The notes: a model not told the origin generated them from the sequence alone. A stretch of 64,000 nucleotides of DNA from Azonexus sp. (GCA_017983615.1 JAGOBB010000001.1:186001-250000); one strand, 5' to 3'. Counted from the stretch's first letter, positions 16,372 through 29,154 are shown. Numbers and translations are program-made.

Positions 16372-16850
16372 TGGTCGATCTGTCCCGCCGCGGCTTCCTG
16401 CGCGGGCGAGTCCGACCCAAGGCCGAAATCCGGCCGCCCTGGGCCCTGCCCGAAAACGAATTCGTTGACCGCTGCACGCGCTGCAACGACTGCCTGAAGG
16501 CCTGCCCGCAAGGCATCCTGGTCCCCGGCAACGGCGGCTATCCGACCGTCGAATTCAGCCGCGGCGAATGCACCTTCTGCGCCGACTGCGTGACCGCCTG
16601 CCTGCCCAATGCGCTGCTGCGCGCCAGCGAGGACGCCGCGCCCTGGTCCTACAAGGCCCGGGTCAGCGCTGCCTGCCTACCGAAAAAAGGCGTCGAATGC
16701 CGCATCTGCGGCGACTACTGCGACGTCCGCGCCATCCGCTTCCAGCCGCGGATCGGCGGCAACCCGCTGCCCGACATCGATCCGGAAACCTGCACCGGCT
16801 GCGGTGCCTGCGTCGCGCCCTGTCCGGCGACGGCAATCAGCATCCGTTAA
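16371..16850 (+). CDS. napF: NapF-like ferredoxin
   Basis: A 159-residue iron-sulfur protein with four cysteine clusters: CTRCNDCLKACP, CTFCADCVTAC, CRICGDYCD and CTGCGACVAPCP. The N-terminal RRGFLRGRVRP is typical of NapF, which interacts with the NapA precursor and is thought to act in its cytoplasmic maturation. The GTG start overlaps the ccmI stop, so it belongs to the ccm operon even though no other nap gene is in the window. The start is not certain because no strong ribosome site is visible. Confidence 0.88.
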   Translation: MVDLSRRGFLRGRVRPKAEIRPPWALPENEFVDRCTRCNDCLKACPQGILVPGNGGYPTVEFSRGECTFCADCVTACLPNALLRASEDAAPWSYKARVSAACLPKKGVECRICGDYCDVRAIRFQPRIGGNPLPDIDPETCTGCGACVAPCPATAISIR

Positions 16851-17113
16851 AGGCTGGCGGGCGGGGCTGGCGGAACCAGCGGCGGCGGCGAGAATCCAAG
16901 CTCCAACATCTCCGCCTCCAGCTTGATGCGCAGGATCAGCAGGCCCTGCAAGGATTCCCGCGCCTTGTCGTTGGCCCAGCCGTCGTGATGCTGACGCAGA
17001 CAGGCGTCGACTTCGTGACGCTTGGCCAGGTCGATGCCGCAAACGGCGGCGTAGTGACGAATCTCCTTGTCCAGTTCTGCCAATTCGCGATCATAATGTT
17101 CAAATCCGCTCAT
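16847..17113 (-). CDS. Hypothetical 88-residue protein
   Basis: A soluble, probably helical protein, starting MSGFEHYDRELAELDKEI with a proline-rich tail. No family is recognised. Reverse-strand ATG at 17113; the 3' end overlaps napF by 4 bp, tail to tail. Its start lies 29 bp from the divergent gene at 17143. An open frame extends upstream to 17170 but would overlap that gene's start. Confidence 0.65.
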   Translation of the reverse strand: MSGFEHYDRELAELDKEIRHYAAVCGIDLAKRHEVDACLRQHHDGWANDKARESLQGLLILRIKLEAEMLELGFSPPPLVPPAPPASL

Positions 17114-17142
17114 GGAATCAGCATACCCCGGAAGGAGCGCCC

Positions 17143-18672
17143 ATGCACTGGTTAACCCTGCCTGAGCCACGCAAGAACATTGAACTCGCCTTTGACGACC
17201 GGCCCTCCGCCAAGGCCTGGCTGGAGACGCTGCCGCAGACCCAGCCGATGCAATTGCTGGCCGCGCTCGCCCTGCAGGTTGAAGCCATCGACGGCGGCGG
17301 CCTCGACGCGGCCCTGACCGTCGAACTGCTCAACCTGTTGCGCCGCGGCTCGATCATCGGCCAGGACGCTATCGAACCGCGCTACGTGCGCAAGGCCCTG
17401 CCGATGCAGGAAGAGGACGAGAGCGCCTTCGATCTGGCCCAGCGCTTCTGGCTGCGCCTCGGCGTCGCCTACCTGCGCGTCGTGCCGGATCTGCCGCCGG
17501 CCGACAAGGCCCTGCCGCTGAACCGCGCCGCCTGCGCCTTCCGGATGGCCGAATATTGTCATTTCCTGGCGGCCCGCGAATGCCCGCAAATACTCGACCA
17601 CCTGCTGTTCGCCGTACTTGCCGAAGCCGAGAGCTACCAACTGACCGCCGAACCGCTGGCCGACCCCGATTTCAGGCACCTCGGTGATGCCAACATCGCC
17701 GGCCACCTGGCCTGGGCCTTCACGCTCCGCCTGATCGACCCCTACCGCCTGTCCGCTGCCCAGCTCGCCGTCGCCAACCGGGCGATCAGCCGCTGGCGCG
17801 AACTGGCCGTTTTTCAGCCCGCCCCCGACGACGATCCGAAGGCCCACTCGGTCGACCTTGCACCGCTGTTCGGCGCCACACTGCCAGCTGACGTCCCGCG
17901 CTGGATGGAAGTGCGCAAGGTCACGCGCAAGATCGACCAGCGCATCACCTCGTTGCAGGAGGGCGAATCGCCAGAGGCCCTGAAGCTCGGCCGCGAGTTG
18001 TCGTCGGCCGCCTGCATCCGCCTGCTGCGCGACATCGATGCCCATCTCGACACCTTTGCACGGCAAACCTCGACAGAAATCGGCGAAATCGAACTCTGCT
18101 TCGGCGCCGAAAATGCCTATGCGGTATTCACCGGCGAACTGCTCAACCGCGCCGACATGGACATCGGCAGCGCAACGCTGGCCCACCAGCGCGTCGCCAT
18201 GTTCGGTTTCGACCGGATCTCGGCCATGCCCACCGCCGTCAAGAAACTGAACGTGCCGGGCGAAAACTGGACGCTGGTCGACGGCAGGGCGCTCCGCCCG
18301 CACGACCGCGAAGGCGCCCGCCGCCTGTCGCCCTGCCTGATCGCCTCGGCCGAACAAGGCGTACCGCGCCTCGGCGTCATGGTCGGCCTGCAAACCACGG
18401 CGGGCGACGCCCTGAGCTCCGATCTCCTCTGGTACGAGGAGGCCATCGAGGCCTGCCGCCTGGCCAAGCCGAAGGGCCTGGAACAACAACCAACGATACC
18501 GGCCTTCCTGTTGCAGGATGGCGATCAACTGTCGATGATCGTCCCGGCCACCGCCGGCATCCGCCTGTTCAGCAGCCTGGCGCTGGATGGCGGATCGATC
18601 GACAGCGTCGCGCCGACCGAAGTGCTGGACCGCGGCGTCGATTTCGTCCGCTACGCGGTCAAGCGGCAATGA
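17143..18672 (+). CDS. Unrecognised 509-residue cytosolic protein
   Basis: No signal peptide or membrane helix is apparent. The N-terminal 280 residues look all-helical, Ala/Leu-rich, with several RR and RW motifs. The C-terminal third, from about 330, looks beta-rich (WTLVDGRALRPHD, LGVMVGLQT, LSMIVPATAGIRLF). That tail is vaguely reminiscent of degenerate PilZ-like regulators, but I see no RxxxR or D/NxSxxG motif to support it. A strong GGAAGGAG site lies before the ATG, and codon use matches the neighbours. Function unknown. Confidence 0.75.
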   Translation: MHWLTLPEPRKNIELAFDDRPSAKAWLETLPQTQPMQLLAALALQVEAIDGGGLDAALTVELLNLLRRGSIIGQDAIEPRYVRKALPMQEEDESAFDLAQRFWLRLGVAYLRVVPDLPPADKALPLNRAACAFRMAEYCHFLAARECPQILDHLLFAVLAEAESYQLTAEPLADPDFRHLGDANIAGHLAWAFTLRLIDPYRLSAAQLAVANRAISRWRELAVFQPAPDDDPKAHSVDLAPLFGATLPADVPRWMEVRKVTRKIDQRITSLQEGESPEALKLGRELSSAACIRLLRDIDAHLDTFARQTSTEIGEIELCFGAENAYAVFTGELLNRADMDIGSATLAHQRVAMFGFDRISAMPTAVKKLNVPGENWTLVDGRALRPHDREGARRLSPCLIASAEQGVPRLGVMVGLQTTAGDALSSDLLWYEEAIEACRLAKPKGLEQQPTIPAFLLQDGDQLSMIVPATAGIRLFSSLALDGGSIDSVAPTEVLDRGVDFVRYAVKRQ

Positions 18673-18696
18673 AAAAGGCCCGCCTTGCGGCGGGCC
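18672..18696 (-). terminator. Terminator of the pcc-mcm operon
   Basis: GGCCCGCC (18677-18684) and GGCGGGCC (18689-18696) form an 8-bp stem with a TTGC loop. On the reverse strand it is followed by five Ts. It lies beyond pccA and the repeat at 18700, and just after the stop of the converging gene. Confidence 0.8.
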
Positions 18697-18699
18697 CTG

Positions 18700-18734
18700 A
18701 ATGCTACGGTCGGCCCGAAAAAAAGGCCAAAACC
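18700..18734 (+). repeat. Dispersed core repeat, copy 3 (intergenic)
   Basis: Exact core AATGCTACGGTC, then GGCC, CGAAAAAAA, GGCC and AAAACC. It sits between converging genes, one base from the pccA stop. It is the fullest form of the element. Confidence 0.9.
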
Positions 18735-18735
18735 A

Positions 18736-20739
18736 TCATTCGAACTCGATGATGATCTGATCCACGGTCAGGCTTTCGCCGGCGGCGGCGGAGATTTTCT
18801 TCACCTTGCAGTCCTGGTCGGCCTTGAGGATGTTTTCCATCTTCATAGCTTCGATGACCGCCAGCTTTTCGCCAGCCTTCACTTCCTGGCCGGCCTTGAC
18901 CGCCACTTCGCGGAGCAGGCCCGGCATCGGGGAGAGCAGGAACTTGGACAGGTCGGGCGCCATCTTTTCCGGCATCAGCGCCAGCAGTTCGGCCGCACGG
19001 GCGCTCATGACCATGAAGTCGGCCCGCGTGCCCCAGTGGAACAGCGAGTACTTCGTCTTGTGGCGCTCGACCTGCAGCGTGAATTCCTGGCCGTTACAGG
19101 TGCCGTTGAACAGCGATTCGCCGAGTTTCCAGTCGGAAAGGATTTCGTAATTCTCGCCCTGGTATTCGACGTGGTAGCCGCCGGGAATCGGCCGCGCCAC
19201 GACACTGTGGTTCTCGTTGCCGCTCGCGTTCAGGCGCACGACGCACCAGTGATCGCCAACAATGCGCTCATGACCCTGCAACTGGCCGGAGACCGAAGCA
19301 CCGCGGTCGGTATAGGCCCGATAGACGTAGGCGGCGACCGAAACCAGCAGGGCCGGATCATCGTGCGGCACCATCGAGGCGTCGAAGCCCTTCGGGTATT
19401 CCTTGGCGATGAAGCTGGTGTCGAAGATGCCGGACTGGAAGCGCGGATGCTGCATCAGCGCCGCCTGGAACGGGATGTTCGAGGAGATGCCGCGGATCAC
19501 GAAGGCATTCAGCGCGTCGCGCATGCGGGCAATCGCCTGGTCGCGGGTGGCACCGTGCACAATCAGCTTGGCGATCATCGAATCGTAGTACATCGAGATT
19601 TCGCCGCCGTCGTAGACGCCGGTATCGACCCGCACCTGACCCGGAATATCCTTGGGCGGCTGGAATTTCACCAGACGGCCGGTGGAGGGCAGGAAGCCGC
19701 GGAACGGGTCTTCAGCGTTGATCCGGCATTCCATGGCCCAGCCGTTGATGCCGACATCGGCCTGCGAAATCGGCAGCTTTTCGCCGTAGGCGACGCGGAT
19801 CATCTGCTCGACCAGATCGAGGCCAGTGATCAGTTCGGTGACCGGGTGTTCGACCTGCAGGCGGGTGTTCATTTCCAGGAAGTAGAACTCCTTGGTCGCC
19901 CCGGAAACGACGAATTCAACCGTGCCGGCCGATTCATAATCCACCGCGCGGGCCAGCGCCACGGCTTGTTCGCCCATCGCCTTACGCATCTCGGCATCGA
20001 CGAAGGGGCTCGGCGCCTCTTCGATGACCTTCTGGTGGCGACGCTGGATCGAGCAGTCGCGCTCGTTCAGGTACAGGTAATTGCCGTGCGAGTCGCCGAG
20101 CACCTGAATTTCGATGTGGCGCGGTTCCAGCACGTATTTTTCGATGAACACTCGGTCATCGCCGAAGGAATTGCGGGCTTCGTTAACGCAGGACGAGAAG
20201 CCTTCGTGCGCCTCGGCATCGTTGTAGGCAACACGCAGGCCCTTGCCGCCGCCACCGGCGGAGGCCTTGATCATGACCGGGTAGCCAATACCCTGGGCGA
20301 TCTTGACCGCTTCGTCCGGACCGGCGATGGCATCGTTGTAGCCCGGGATGGTATTGACCTGGGCGGCGATGGCGAGCTTCTTGGACTCGATCTTGTCGCC
20401 CATCTTGGCCACCGAGTAGTGCTTCGGGCCGATGAACTTGATGCCTTCTTCTTCCAGACGGCGCGAGAACTCCGCGTTCTCGGACAGGAAGCCATAGCCC
20501 GGATGGACGGCCTGAGCACCGGTCTGCTTGCAGGCAGCGATGATCTTGTCCATGACCAGATAGGACTCTTTCGAGGCGGCCGGGCCGATGCAGACGGCTT
20601 CGTCGGCCAGGTCGACGTGCAGGGCGTCCTTGTCGGCCTCGGAATAGACGGCGACGGTCTTGATGCCCATCTTGCGGGCGGTCTTGATGACGCGGCAGGC
20701 GATTTCGCCGCGGTTGGCGATCAGAATCTTAGTGAACAT
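18736..20739 (-). CDS. pccA: Propionyl-CoA carboxylase alpha subunit (biotin carboxylase and carrier)
   Basis: A 667-residue biotin enzyme. The N-terminal biotin carboxylase (1-450) shows MFTKILIANRGEIACR, the ATP-grasp loop KASAGGGGKG and the EMNTRLQVEHPVTE block. A middle linker domain follows, then the biotinyl domain with EAMKMEN, in which Lys633 carries biotin. It carboxylates biotin for PccB in the conversion of propionyl-CoA to (S)-methylmalonyl-CoA. Context (pccB, meaB and mutase) favours propionyl-CoA over acetyl- or methylcrotonyl-CoA as substrate. The gene lies 21 bp after pccB. Confidence 0.92.
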   Translation of the reverse strand: MFTKILIANRGEIACRVIKTARKMGIKTVAVYSEADKDALHVDLADEAVCIGPAASKESYLVMDKIIAACKQTGAQAVHPGYGFLSENAEFSRRLEEEGIKFIGPKHYSVAKMGDKIESKKLAIAAQVNTIPGYNDAIAGPDEAVKIAQGIGYPVMIKASAGGGGKGLRVAYNDAEAHEGFSSCVNEARNSFGDDRVFIEKYVLEPRHIEIQVLGDSHGNYLYLNERDCSIQRRHQKVIEEAPSPFVDAEMRKAMGEQAVALARAVDYESAGTVEFVVSGATKEFYFLEMNTRLQVEHPVTELITGLDLVEQMIRVAYGEKLPISQADVGINGWAMECRINAEDPFRGFLPSTGRLVKFQPPKDIPGQVRVDTGVYDGGEISMYYDSMIAKLIVHGATRDQAIARMRDALNAFVIRGISSNIPFQAALMQHPRFQSGIFDTSFIAKEYPKGFDASMVPHDDPALLVSVAAYVYRAYTDRGASVSGQLQGHERIVGDHWCVVRLNASGNENHSVVARPIPGGYHVEYQGENYEILSDWKLGESLFNGTCNGQEFTLQVERHKTKYSLFHWGTRADFMVMSARAAELLALMPEKMAPDLSKFLLSPMPGLLREVAVKAGQEVKAGEKLAVIEAMKMENILKADQDCKVKKISAAAGESLTVDQIIIEFE

Positions 20740-20760
20740 TTTCCTTTTTCTCCCTGACGC

Positions 20761-22296
<1,536 letters not shown>

Positions 22297-22332
22297 AAAA
22301 AACTCCCTAAATGGATCGGGTAATTTAAAAAA

Positions 22333-23343
22333 TCAGTGTTTCAAGTAGTCGAGCAGCACATGGGCGGCGGCGGCCGGCGTCGTCTGCCCCTGTTCGACGG
22401 AATTGCTTAGCGCGGACAGATGCTCCCGAACGCGCGGGTGATGACGGAAATGCTGGCGCAGGCCGGAATCGATCAGCTGCCACATCCACGACAATGCCTG
22501 GTGCTGGCGCTTCTGCTCGAATTCGCCGGTCGGCTTCAAGGCGGCCTGGTATTTCTCGACCAGTTCCCAGAAATCGGCGATGCCTTCCTTGTGCAGGGCC
22601 GACAGCGCGATGACCGGCGGCGCCCAGTTGGGCGAGGCCGGGCGCAGCATGTGCAGGGCATTTCGCCACTGGGCACGGACGACAGCCGTTGCCTGCTTGT
22701 CGATATCGGCCTTGTTGATGACCACCATGTCGGCGATCTCGACGATGCCCTTCTTGATCGCCTGCAGGTCATCGCCGGCATTCGGCAACTGCAGCAGGCA
22801 GAACATGTCGACCATGCCGGCCACCGTCGTTTCCGACTGGCCGACGCCAACCGTCTCGATGATGATCACGTCGTAGCCGGCCGCCTCGCATAGCAGCATC
22901 GCCTCGCGTGTCTTCTCGGCAACGCCACCGAGCGAACCGGCCGACGGACTCGGCCGGATGAAGGCTTCCTCGCGCTGGCTCAATAGTTCCATGCGCGTCT
23001 TGTCGCCGAGAATGGAACCGCCGCTGAGGCTCGACGAGGGGTCGATGGCTAGCACGGCCAAGCGGTGTCCGCGTTCGATCAGCCAGACGCCGAGCGCCTC
23101 GATGAAGGTCGACTTGCCCGCCCCCGGGACGCCGGAAATACCGATCCGGATCGCCTTGCCGGTACTCGGCAACAGCGCGTTCAGCACCTGCTGGGCGCGC
23201 TGCTGGTGATCGTGACGGGTCGACTCGATCAGCGTGATGGCCTTGGCCAGCGCCCGACGCTGGCCGGCCAGCACGCCATCGACCAGCGTCCGGTCAGCCG
23301 CTGAAAGCGCATGCGCCAACAAGGTAGCCTCGCCCAGATTCAT
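22333..23343 (-). CDS. meaB: MeaB/ArgK G-protein chaperone of methylmalonyl-CoA mutase
   Basis: A 336-residue GTPase of the G3E/MeaB family. Walker A GVPGAGKST lies near residue 55, followed by LAVLAIDPSSSLSGGSILGDKTRM, the switch region VGVGQSE and the NKAD base-specificity motif. It guards loading and repair of adenosylcobalamin in the mutase. ATG at 23343 sits 7 bp after the mutase stop, so the two are coupled. A longer open frame would overlap the mutase. Confidence 0.94.
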   Translation of the reverse strand: MNLGEATLLAHALSAADRTLVDGVLAGQRRALAKAITLIESTRHDHQQRAQQVLNALLPSTGKAIRIGISGVPGAGKSTFIEALGVWLIERGHRLAVLAIDPSSSLSGGSILGDKTRMELLSQREEAFIRPSPSAGSLGGVAEKTREAMLLCEAAGYDVIIIETVGVGQSETTVAGMVDMFCLLQLPNAGDDLQAIKKGIVEIADMVVINKADIDKQATAVVRAQWRNALHMLRPASPNWAPPVIALSALHKEGIADFWELVEKYQAALKPTGEFEQKRQHQALSWMWQLIDSGLRQHFRHHPRVREHLSALSNSVEQGQTTPAAAAHVLLDYLKH

Positions 23344-23350
23344 TCGTCGC

Positions 23351-25501
<2,151 letters not shown>

Positions 25502-25575
25502 GACACATCCCTCGCCGATTCGATTTTTTCAGGCCGATGATGCAGAATTCAAAATTCTACGCTTTCGAGCCTAGC

Positions 25576-25619
25576 TTGACATACTGAGTCCCGCATAATA
25601 CTGTATCCATAATTATGGA
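25576..25619 (+). promoter_or_regulatory. GntR promoter with a 14-bp palindromic operator candidate
   Basis: TTGACA at 25576-25581 is a consensus -35. A -10 is less clear downstream. A perfect palindrome, TCCATAATTATGGA, lies at 25606-25619, between the divergent mutase and GntR genes. It is the obvious candidate site for autoregulation and control of the propionate operon. Confidence 0.5.
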
Positions 25620-25667
25620 AGCAAGTCGGCAATGTACCGACGCCGCTCCAGAATCCACATTGAGAAC

Positions 25668-26336
25668 ATGACTCATATTGCACCTACCGCGTTGTACCAG
25701 GAAGTCGCCGAGCGTTTGCGCCAGCGTATCTTCGCCCACGAACTGACGCCGGGCACCTGGATCGACGAGCAGAAGCTCGCCGAACAGTACGGCATTTCCC
25801 GAACGCCGCTGCGCGAAGCCTTGAAAGTACTGGCCTCGGAAGGGCTGGTCGAACTGCGGCCGCGGCGCGGTTGCTACGTCACCGAAATATCCCGCCAGGA
25901 CATGGACGACATCTTCCCGCTGATGGCCATGCTGGAAGGTCGCTGCGCCGCAGAGGCGGTCAATCGCGCCACCCCGTCGGACATCGCGGCGCTGAAGGAA
26001 ATTCACGAGCGGCTTGAATCTGCTGCACGCGATGGTCGCATTGATGCTTTCTTCGAGGCGAATCAGGAATTCCACAAGAAGATTCAGGAACTCTCCGGCA
26101 ATCGCTGGTTGCTGTCAGTCATCCAGGATCTGCGCAAGGTGCTGAAACTTTCCCGGCTGCATTCGCTTTCGCTGGAAGGGCGCCTTCAGCAGTCCCTGGA
26201 CGAGCATCGCCTGATCATGGCTGCGCTGGAAGCGAGGAACGGGGCAACGGCCGAGAAGTTGATGCACGACCACCTGTTGTCCGGCCGTGAAGCACTGGCC
26301 AGGATGGAAGCGGCCGCGCCCCCAAAGGCCGCCTGA
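25668..26336 (+). CDS. GntR-family (FCD type) transcriptional regulator
   Basis: A 222-residue regulator. The N-terminal winged helix-turn-helix has QKLAEQYGISRTPLREALKVLASEGLVELRPRRG. The C-terminal all-helical FCD domain has metal-site type histidines (NQEFHKKI, DEHRLIM, HDHLLSGRE). FCD regulators bind organic acids or CoA-linked metabolites; divergent orientation from the methylmalonyl-CoA mutase operon suggests control of propionate metabolism. I prefer the ATG at 25668, which gives the usual short N-terminus; an upstream start at 25632 is possible. Confidence 0.88.
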   Translation: MTHIAPTALYQEVAERLRQRIFAHELTPGTWIDEQKLAEQYGISRTPLREALKVLASEGLVELRPRRGCYVTEISRQDMDDIFPLMAMLEGRCAAEAVNRATPSDIAALKEIHERLESAARDGRIDAFFEANQEFHKKIQELSGNRWLLSVIQDLRKVLKLSRLHSLSLEGRLQQSLDEHRLIMAALEARNGATAEKLMHDHLLSGREALARMEAAAPPKAA

Positions 26337-26346
26337 ACGACGCGGA

Positions 26347-27633
26347 TCAGCGCATCCGCTCCTCAATATTGGCAAACAGCTTGTCGTAGATGGCAACCAG
26401 CGCTTCGCGGTCGGCGCTGCCCTTGATCCACTTGCGCGAACGGGCAATTTTCACTGCTTCCTGCTCCATGTCGCTCAGGCTGCTCACACTGACTTCCTCA
26501 CCGTGCAGAATCGCCGTGGCATCGGCACGTGCGCGCTGGGCTGTAGCCACCAGCCGCATTGACGAATCCATCGAGTTGGCACCGACACCAACGGTTCGAG
26601 ACAGATCGCGCACTTGTTGAGCCGAGGTCGCGGAGTTGGCCAATTCGCTACTGAATTCGTCTGCCGTGACCCTTGCCCCCGACACTGCCTGCTTGAGTTC
26701 GCCGATTTCGACCGTCGCCGAATCCATCGAGGCATTGATCGCCGAAATCGCCGCGGCGATTTCCTCGGCTGAACGCTGCGCCTGATCGGCCAGTTTCCGA
26801 ACCTCATCGGCCACCACGGCAAAGCCGCGCCCGGCCTCGCCGGCCCGTGCGGCCTCGATGGCGGCATTCAGGGCCAGTAGATTGGTCTGCTTGGCCACGT
26901 CGTCGATACGGCCGGTCAGCAGATGGATCGTGCCGGCCTTGGCATTCAGGTCATCAAGGGCCTGGACGCCGTTTTCAGCCGCGCGCTGCGCACCACCCAA
27001 CGCGACGGACATGCGCTGCGCAGCATCCGACATGGCGCTGGCGGAGTCGCCAAAAGCCCCGGCCAGTTCCTGCGACTGTTGCGAGTTGATGGCCACCTCT
27101 CCGAGTGCCTTGTCGACATGCGAGATGGCCATCGACAGTCCATGCTCGGAGCGCAGGAATATCCGGGACAGCAAGGCCTCCCGGGCAATCGACTCCTGAG
27201 CCTCTTCCAATTGATCGAGCAATGACTGCATCTGATCCAGGACGGCGCGGTAGGTGCCGTGCAGCCCTGAACCCTGCAGGCGACGCCAGGATTTTCCGCT
27301 GGACGACGCTTTCATCGCCCCGAGAATTTCGCGGAAGGCCGTCTCGGTCTGGTCGAGGGCAGAATTCATGTTGACCCGGATTGACTCCAGGGTCGGGTTG
27401 ACTAGCGCATGGGGCAAACGGGTGACCAGTTTTCCCTGGCCGACCTGCTTCAGCAACTCGTCAAGCTTGGCCAGTTCGGCGTTGGTTGCCGTCGCCGGCC
27501 AGAACAGTACGATCAGCGCGACCGCCAGGCAAACAACAGCCCCCCACGGCACGACAAAGGCCAGCCCTGCTGCTGCCAGCAATAGCGGCGCCAGCAGGAA
27601 CCTAATCTTAGAGAGAGAAGACCAGTTCTTCAT
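26347..27633 (-). CDS. Methyl-accepting chemotaxis transducer without a periplasmic sensor
   Basis: A 428-residue MCP. Two adjacent hydrophobic helices (about 10-27 and 28-46) anchor it with essentially no periplasmic loop. A HAMP-like or coiled-coil stretch follows, then the signalling hairpin with the conserved tip [24 protein letters not shown] and [15 protein letters not shown]. With no ligand domain of its own, it probably gets input from the PAS protein whose gene overlaps its start by 26 bp. The pair resembles Aer split in two. The gene converges on the GntR gene, 10 bp away. Confidence 0.9.
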   Translation of the reverse strand: MKNWSSLSKIRFLLAPLLLAAAGLAFVVPWGAVVCLAVALIVLFWPATATNAELAKLDELLKQVGQGKLVTRLPHALVNPTLESIRVNMNSALDQTETAFREILGAMKASSSGKSWRRLQGSGLHGTYRAVLDQMQSLLDQLEEAQESIAREALLSRIFLRSEHGLSMAISHVDKALGEVAINSQQSQELAGAFGDSASAMSDAAQRMSVALGGAQRAAENGVQALDDLNAKAGTIHLLTGRIDDVAKQTNLLALNAAIEAARAGEAGRGFAVVADEVRKLADQAQRSAEEIAAAISAINASMDSATVEIGELKQAVSGARVTADEFSSELANSATSAQQVRDLSRTVGVGANSMDSSMRLVATAQRARADATAILHGEEVSVSSLSDMEQEAVKIARSRKWIKGSADREALVAIYDKLFANIEERMR

Positions 27634-28126
27634 AACCCACCCCGGACTTTTTCATGATGTCGACCAGAACCTGGGTCCCGGCCTCGATGGCCGAACGGGC
27701 ACCGGCCGCGCGTTCGGCTTCAAGCATGGCCCGATAGACCGGCTCAATCTTGCGCACGGCATCGGGCCGCGGACAACGACGGACGGAGGTATAGCCGACG
27801 ATATTCCCCGACAGGTCGAAATCGGGGGTGATGTGGGTAAACACCCAGTAGAAGCCGCCGTCCTTGGACATGTTCTTGACGTAGGCGAAGAACTCATTGC
27901 CCGCCTGGATGGTGTCCCAGGCCAGCTTGAATGCCGCCCGCGGCATGTCAGGATGGCGAATGATGTTGTGTTGCGAGCCCAGCAATTCCTCTTCTGAGTA
28001 GCCGGAAAACTCGATGAAAATGGGGTTGCCGTAGGTAATGATCCCCTTGGCATTGGTCTTGGAAACTATGAAATCGTCTTCCCGCATCCTGCGTTCGACG
28101 CTGGTCGGCTCGATAGCTCTTTTCAT
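27608..28126 (-). CDS. Aer-like PAS sensor protein
   Basis: A 172-residue soluble PAS protein. The segment [34 protein letters not shown] and the [15 protein letters not shown] strand match the FAD-binding PAS of Aer aerotaxis receptors. A helical tail (110-172) could dock onto the MCP. The 3' end overlaps the MCP start by 26 bp in another frame, so co-translation is likely. It probably senses redox or oxygen through FAD and signals to the MCP. A single-chain Aer would combine both. Confidence 0.88.
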   Translation of the reverse strand: MKRAIEPTSVERRMREDDFIVSKTNAKGIITYGNPIFIEFSGYSEEELLGSQHNIIRHPDMPRAAFKLAWDTIQAGNEFFAYVKNMSKDGGFYWVFTHITPDFDLSGNIVGYTSVRRCPRPDAVRKIEPVYRAMLEAERAAGARSAIEAGTQVLVDIMKKSGVGYEELVFSL

Positions 28127-28308
28127 CTAAGCCTCCTTCTCTGTTTTCCACAAATTTACTACAAATGCAGTTTTCGTGACGCAATTCCGGCGACACGGAT
28201 CAAATTATTCCCGGCCGCGGAGGCGCGGACTTTTCTACGCCGCCCGCTGGATCTCACCCAGCCGCGCAGGGCTATACTCGGCGCTTTGGGTATCTGCGGA
28301 ATCTTCGA

Positions 28309-29085
28309 ATGGCAACGGTCAACATCGACATCCAGGGTGAAATCGCCACCCTGGTCCTGAACAACCCAGACAAGCTCAACGCCATCGACCTCGCGATGTG
28401 GCAGTTGCTTGCCGAAAACATGGCAAAAATCGGCACCGACCGTAGCATTCGCTGCGTCGTCATCCGCGGCGCCGGCGACGAAGCCTTCGCGGCCGGTGGC
28501 GACCTGGAAGAGTTCGTCACTGCCCGCACCACGCTCGATCAGGCACTGCATTATCACGATCAGGTTGCCGCCGCGCTGAACGCCATCGCCGATTGTCCAC
28601 ACCCCACCGTGGCACTGATCCGCGGTGCCTGCATCGGCGGTGGCCTGGAAATCGCCGGCGTCTGCGACCTGCGCATCGCCGGCGAAAGCGCCCGTTTCGG
28701 CGCGCCGATCAACAAACTGGGCTTCTCGATGTATCCGGGCGAAATGGAAGGCCTGCTCCGCCTGGCCGGGCCGGCGGTGATCAAGGAAATCCTGCTCGAA
28801 GGGCGCATCCTGAATGCCGGCGAGGCCTACGCGAAAGGCCTGCTGACCCGCGTCGTCGCAGATGCCCAGGTCGAGGACGAAGCCTATGCCACGGCCCGCC
28901 GCATCTGCGCCGGCGCCCCGCTGGTCGCCGGCTGGCACAAGCAATGGATAGCGCGCCTACTCGACGGCCGGCCGCTCTCCGACGAGGAAAAGGCCGCTTC
29001 CTTCGCTTTCCTGGACACCGAGGATTACAAGGAAGGGCTGGCCGCCTTCCTGGAAAAGCGCAAGCCGGTGTTCAAGGCGCGCTGA
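28309..29085 (+). CDS. Enoyl-CoA hydratase/isomerase family protein
   Basis: A 258-residue crotonase-fold protein. The oxyanion-hole segments FAAGGDLEEF (near 63) and ACIGGGLEIAGVCDLRIA (near 105) are visible. The catalytic Glu pair of classical hydratases is only partly recognisable (NKLGFSMYPGEMEGLLR), so the exact reaction (hydration, isomerisation or other) is open. Monocistronic by context. Codons for TDRSI near residue 44 are an exact copy of the dispersed core (28438-28449), at the usual surface loop between the first two strands. Confidence 0.88.
   Translation: MATVNIDIQGEIATLVLNNPDKLNAIDLAMWQLLAENMAKIGTDRSIRCVVIRGAGDEAFAAGGDLEEFVTARTTLDQALHYHDQVAAALNAIADCPHPTVALIRGACIGGGLEIAGVCDLRIAGESARFGAPINKLGFSMYPGEMEGLLRLAGPAVIKEILLEGRILNAGEAYAKGLLTRVVADAQVEDEAYATARRICAGAPLVAGWHKQWIARLLDGRPLSDEEKAASFAFLDTEDYKEGLAAFLEKRKPVFKAR
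28438..28449 (-). repeat. Dispersed core repeat, copy 4 (core only, in the hydratase gene)
   Basis: Exact reverse-complement core GACCGTAGCATT, encoding DRSI in frame. The neighbouring tail is degenerate (GCCGATTTTTGCC on the opposite strand). Confidence 0.75.
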
Positions 29086-29099
29086 ACTCCGACCTGATC

Positions 29100-29134
29100 A
29101 ATGCTACGGTCGGCCAAAAATATTGGCCAAAACC
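29100..29134 (+). repeat. Dispersed core repeat, copy 5 (intergenic)
   Basis: Exact core AATGCTACGGTC followed by GGCC, AAAAATATT, GGCC and AAAACC. It lies between the converging hydratase and TSUP genes, with GGCC arms able to pair. Confidence 0.9.
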
Positions 29135-29154
29135 GAAATTGTGCCAGTGCCCGG

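Noticed and set aside
18700-18734. Reading the dispersed repeat as a simple transcription terminator
   Set aside because: The tract after the hairpin is A-rich or T-rich in the wrong place, copies lie inside genes, and the 12-bp core is far more conserved than the stem.
18685-20757. A 690-codon open frame antisense to pccA
   Set aside because: Covers a fully recognisable pccA, has no plausible domains, and begins inside the repeat and terminator region.
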